A DNA stretch of 64,000 nucleotides from Microbacterium sp. SMR1 (GTDB lineage: Bacteria; Actinomycetota; Actinomycetes; Actinomycetales; Microbacteriaceae): positions 95,216-159,215 of the forward strand of contig NZ_QMBN01000004.1 of NCBI RefSeq assembly GCF_003289625.1. Direction: 5' to 3'. Shown one piece after another: positions 62,261 to 64,000 of the stretch. The position numbers and the translations under genes were made by a program. Each line of letters begins with the position of its first letter. Within the stretch, counting starts at the first letter, position 1. A model generated the notes under the pieces. It did not search any database. It saw only the letters and a program-made list of their open reading frames with translations, and was not told where the DNA came from.

Positions 62261-63080
62261 CTCGGCGCTCCCCGATGCCCTCGGTGTACGGCTCATCGGC
62301 GGTCCGGCCGACGGAGCTGTCGTACAGCGGGGTGGGCTCGACAGCGTCCGGAGCGACGTCGATCGGCTCGTCGAGCGGAGCCCCGACGGGAGCGTTCGAC
62401 GGGGCCGACGGCGCTGCGGGAATGCCGGTGGCTGCGGATCCCGGCGTGCCGATCGGCGCGTCGAGCGGAGCGTTCACCGGCGCGGGGGACGGTGCCGACG
62501 GTGCCGAGGGCACTCCGCCGACAGTCGTTCCGGTCGCCCCGGAGGCGGGGGCGGAGTCATGCTCCTCCTTCGCGCTCTCGGTGAGGGCGCGGGTGAGGCG
62601 ACCAGCGACGACGCCCGCGATCAACGCTCCCGCGATGAACACGCCAGGCTTGCGTCGGGCGAAGCTCTTCACTTCGCTCACCAGCGAGCCCGGGTCGCGC
62701 TGCGACAGCCAGTCCGACGCGCCGCTCACGCGGGTCGATACCTGGCGCACCAGGTCGGTGGCGATGCCGGGGTTCTCGGAGTTCTGCGCCAGAGAATCCA
62801 GCTCGTCGCCGATGGACCGAAGCCCGTCGGCGACACGCTGCTGCTGCGACGCCGCCTGCTCGGTGAGCTGCTGCTTCGTCTGCGCATAGACCTGCTTCGC
62901 CTGAGACTTGGCCTCCGACGCGACACCCGCCGCTTCCTGCTTGGCCGTCTCGACGACGTGCCCGGCCTCGGCCTTTGCGGCGCCCGCGACCTCTCCGGCT
63001 TCGTGCTTCGCCGTCTCCGCCGTTCCCGACCCTGATCCTGTCTGCGAGCCGGACGTCGGCTCACCATAGTTCTGCGACAT
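62250..63080 (-). CDS. Coiled-coil/membrane protein of the DUF3618 operon
   Basis: 276 residues from ATG 63080. Residues 20-85 form Ala/Lys/Glu repeats (ETAKHEAGEVAGAAKAEAGH and KQEAAGVASEAKSQAKQV), LEA-like. A membrane helix follows (GVFIAGALIAGVVAGRLTRA), then an Ala/Pro/Gly-rich tail. It overlaps the holin-type gene by 11 bases. A desiccation or envelope role is inferred. Confidence 0.85.
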   Translation of the reverse strand: MSQNYGEPTSGSQTGSGSGTAETAKHEAGEVAGAAKAEAGHVVETAKQEAAGVASEAKSQAKQVYAQTKQQLTEQAASQQQRVADGLRSIGDELDSLAQNSENPGIATDLVRQVSTRVSGASDWLSQRDPGSLVSEVKSFARRKPGVFIAGALIAGVVAGRLTRALTESAKEEHDSAPASGATGTTVGGVPSAPSAPSPAPVNAPLDAPIGTPGSAATGIPAAPSAPSNAPVGAPLDEPIDVAPDAVEPTPLYDSSVGRTADEPYTEGIGERRDDR

Positions 63081-63290
63081 CGGTTCTCCTCTCGGTACCG
63101 CTTGCGTTCGTGGGGTGCCGATGTAACGCCTCTTCCCCTCGTCTTGCCCCGGGGCTTGACGACGGCGAAGCGCTGTGGGATGGTCGCGCCTTCTGTACCG
63201 GCGCTGCGCGAAACGGATCCGAATCCGGGCCCCGGGGCAGGCTCGGGCGCACCTTCTGGCACGCGGGCGCGAGTTTCGGCACACGCTGGA

Positions 63291-64000
63291 TCAGAACGGT
63301 GGGCGCCCCGGATCGGGTGGGTCTGTGATCGTGGTGGCGACCGTGAATGCGACGAGTGGTGGTGGTGCGTCTTCGCGGTAGATCCGCCCGGTGGGTGATG
63401 TCCAGATCAGCCTTCCGCCGGGGAGTTGTCGTACTCGCCATCGGGTGTGGTGTTTGACGTCGTGGTGTCTCTTGCAGAGGTTGGCGAGGTTGCACACGTG
63501 TGTCGCTCCACCGTCGGATGCGGCGATCGTGTGGTCGAGTTCGCATCGGATGGCTGGTTGCCGGCATCCGGGGAACCGGCAGTGCCGATCGCGCGCACGT
63601 AGCAGCCGCACCATCCCTGCGGTGGGCCGGTAGCTGTCGCACTCGAGGACGGTTCCGGTGACGGGGTGGGTGAGCAGCCGATCCCACGAGGTCGCGTTGC
63701 CGGCGAGTTCGCGGGCGGTGGCGGCGTCGATGGGCGAGCGTCCGGCCAGATCCGCGGGCCCTTCATCTTGACCCATCAGCGTGAGTGCCGACACGGCCAC
63801 CTGCACGTGAGCGCGGATCGCTCCCAGAGTCCCGTTGCCGTCACCGGTGCCGGTGGGATCGAGGGCGGGCGTCCCCGCCAGCAAGAGGTCGGAGAACACA
63901 TCGGCACGGACCTGATCGATCGTGCGGGCATCGTCGACGAACGACGACCCGTCGCCCTCCGCGCTCTCAGCATCGCTCTCCGCATCGGCGTCCGCAGAGC
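63291..64000 (-). CDS. DUF222/HNH endonuclease, 5' part cut by the window edge
   Basis: The last 236 residues are present. HNH motif CRFPGCRQPAIRCELDHTIA followed by NLANLCKRHHDVKHH; upstream DUF222-like region DDARTIDQVRADVFSDLLLA. These are common mobile or host-associated endonucleases in Microbacteriaceae. Confidence 0.9.
   Translation of the reverse strand, partial: SADADAESDAESAEGDGSSFVDDARTIDQVRADVFSDLLLAGTPALDPTGTGDGNGTLGAIRAHVQVAVSALTLMGQDEGPADLAGRSPIDAATARELAGNATSWDRLLTHPVTGTVLECDSYRPTAGMVRLLRARDRHCRFPGCRQPAIRCELDHTIAASDGGATHVCNLANLCKRHHDVKHHTRWRVRQLPGGRLIWTSPTGRIYREDAPPPLVAFTVATTITDPPDPGRPPF

Overview
The window is high-GC actinobacterial DNA, most likely from Microbacterium or a close relative in the Microbacteriaceae. 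This rests on the GC-rich third codon positions, the many genes that start 6-7 bases after a TAnnnT -10 box (leaderless style), and typical family genes: DUF222/HNH endonuclease, paired DUF7882 proteins, DUF3072, DUF6804, and xylose and trehalose genes. No rRNA and no complete tRNA gene were found.

The window has two halves. Positions 1 to about 26,667 are the right part of an integrated mobile element. Its right border is a xis-like gene (25,137), a tyrosine integrase (25,396-26,499) and a 27-base copy of a tRNA-Ser 3' end (26,641-26,667) followed by the tRNA-type terminator. The intact tRNA and the left border must lie before position 1. Cargo on the element: (i) a ubiquitin-like conjugation operon at 1-3,049 that matches the Bub (bacterial ubiquitination-like) layout: the end of the probable ubiquitin-like gene, a cysteine-free E2-like protein, a JAB-E1 fusion, DUF6527 and an SDH-type serine protease, all with overlapping start and stop codons; (ii) a RES-Xre toxin-antitoxin pair behind a strong promoter with GGTAGAC repeats; (iii) a 1,230-residue helical-repeat protein with a C-terminal PIN-like nuclease domain; (iv) a secreted Rhs/YD-repeat protein with a possible membrane immunity partner; (v) small lipoproteins, zinc ribbons and decayed genes (SRAP, ATP-grasp, a membrane protein). 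The middle of the element (16.7-22 kb) is gene-poor and rich in repeats: at least nine copies of an ATCGGTTACA-type motif, a minisatellite of about 21 units with core ACCATTTGGTGGCGCC, and six CAGTCGACTG-type palindromes. These could be origin or partition sites of a formerly autonomous replicon; that is inference.

Positions 26.7-64 kb look like ordinary chromosome. They hold, in order: four tandem paralogous lipoproteins; an SDR with its MmyB-type regulator; an AraC regulator; an ECF sigma factor with a fused zinc-finger tail; an NSR-like S41 peptidase; membrane proteins; a GH13 trehalose-synthase-like enzyme facing maltokinase; an MFS exporter divergent from a TetR regulator with a clear operator; a GntR regulator; OtnK-like kinase plus LtnD-like dehydrogenase; a BLUF photoreceptor operon; the xylose locus (ROK repressor divergent from xylA-xylB); an epimerase; YaeQ; a CNNM/CBS transporter; nhaA; a MarR regulator; the DUF7882 pair; BrkB; a three-gene envelope-stress operon; and the 3' part of a DUF222/HNH endonuclease gene running off the right edge.
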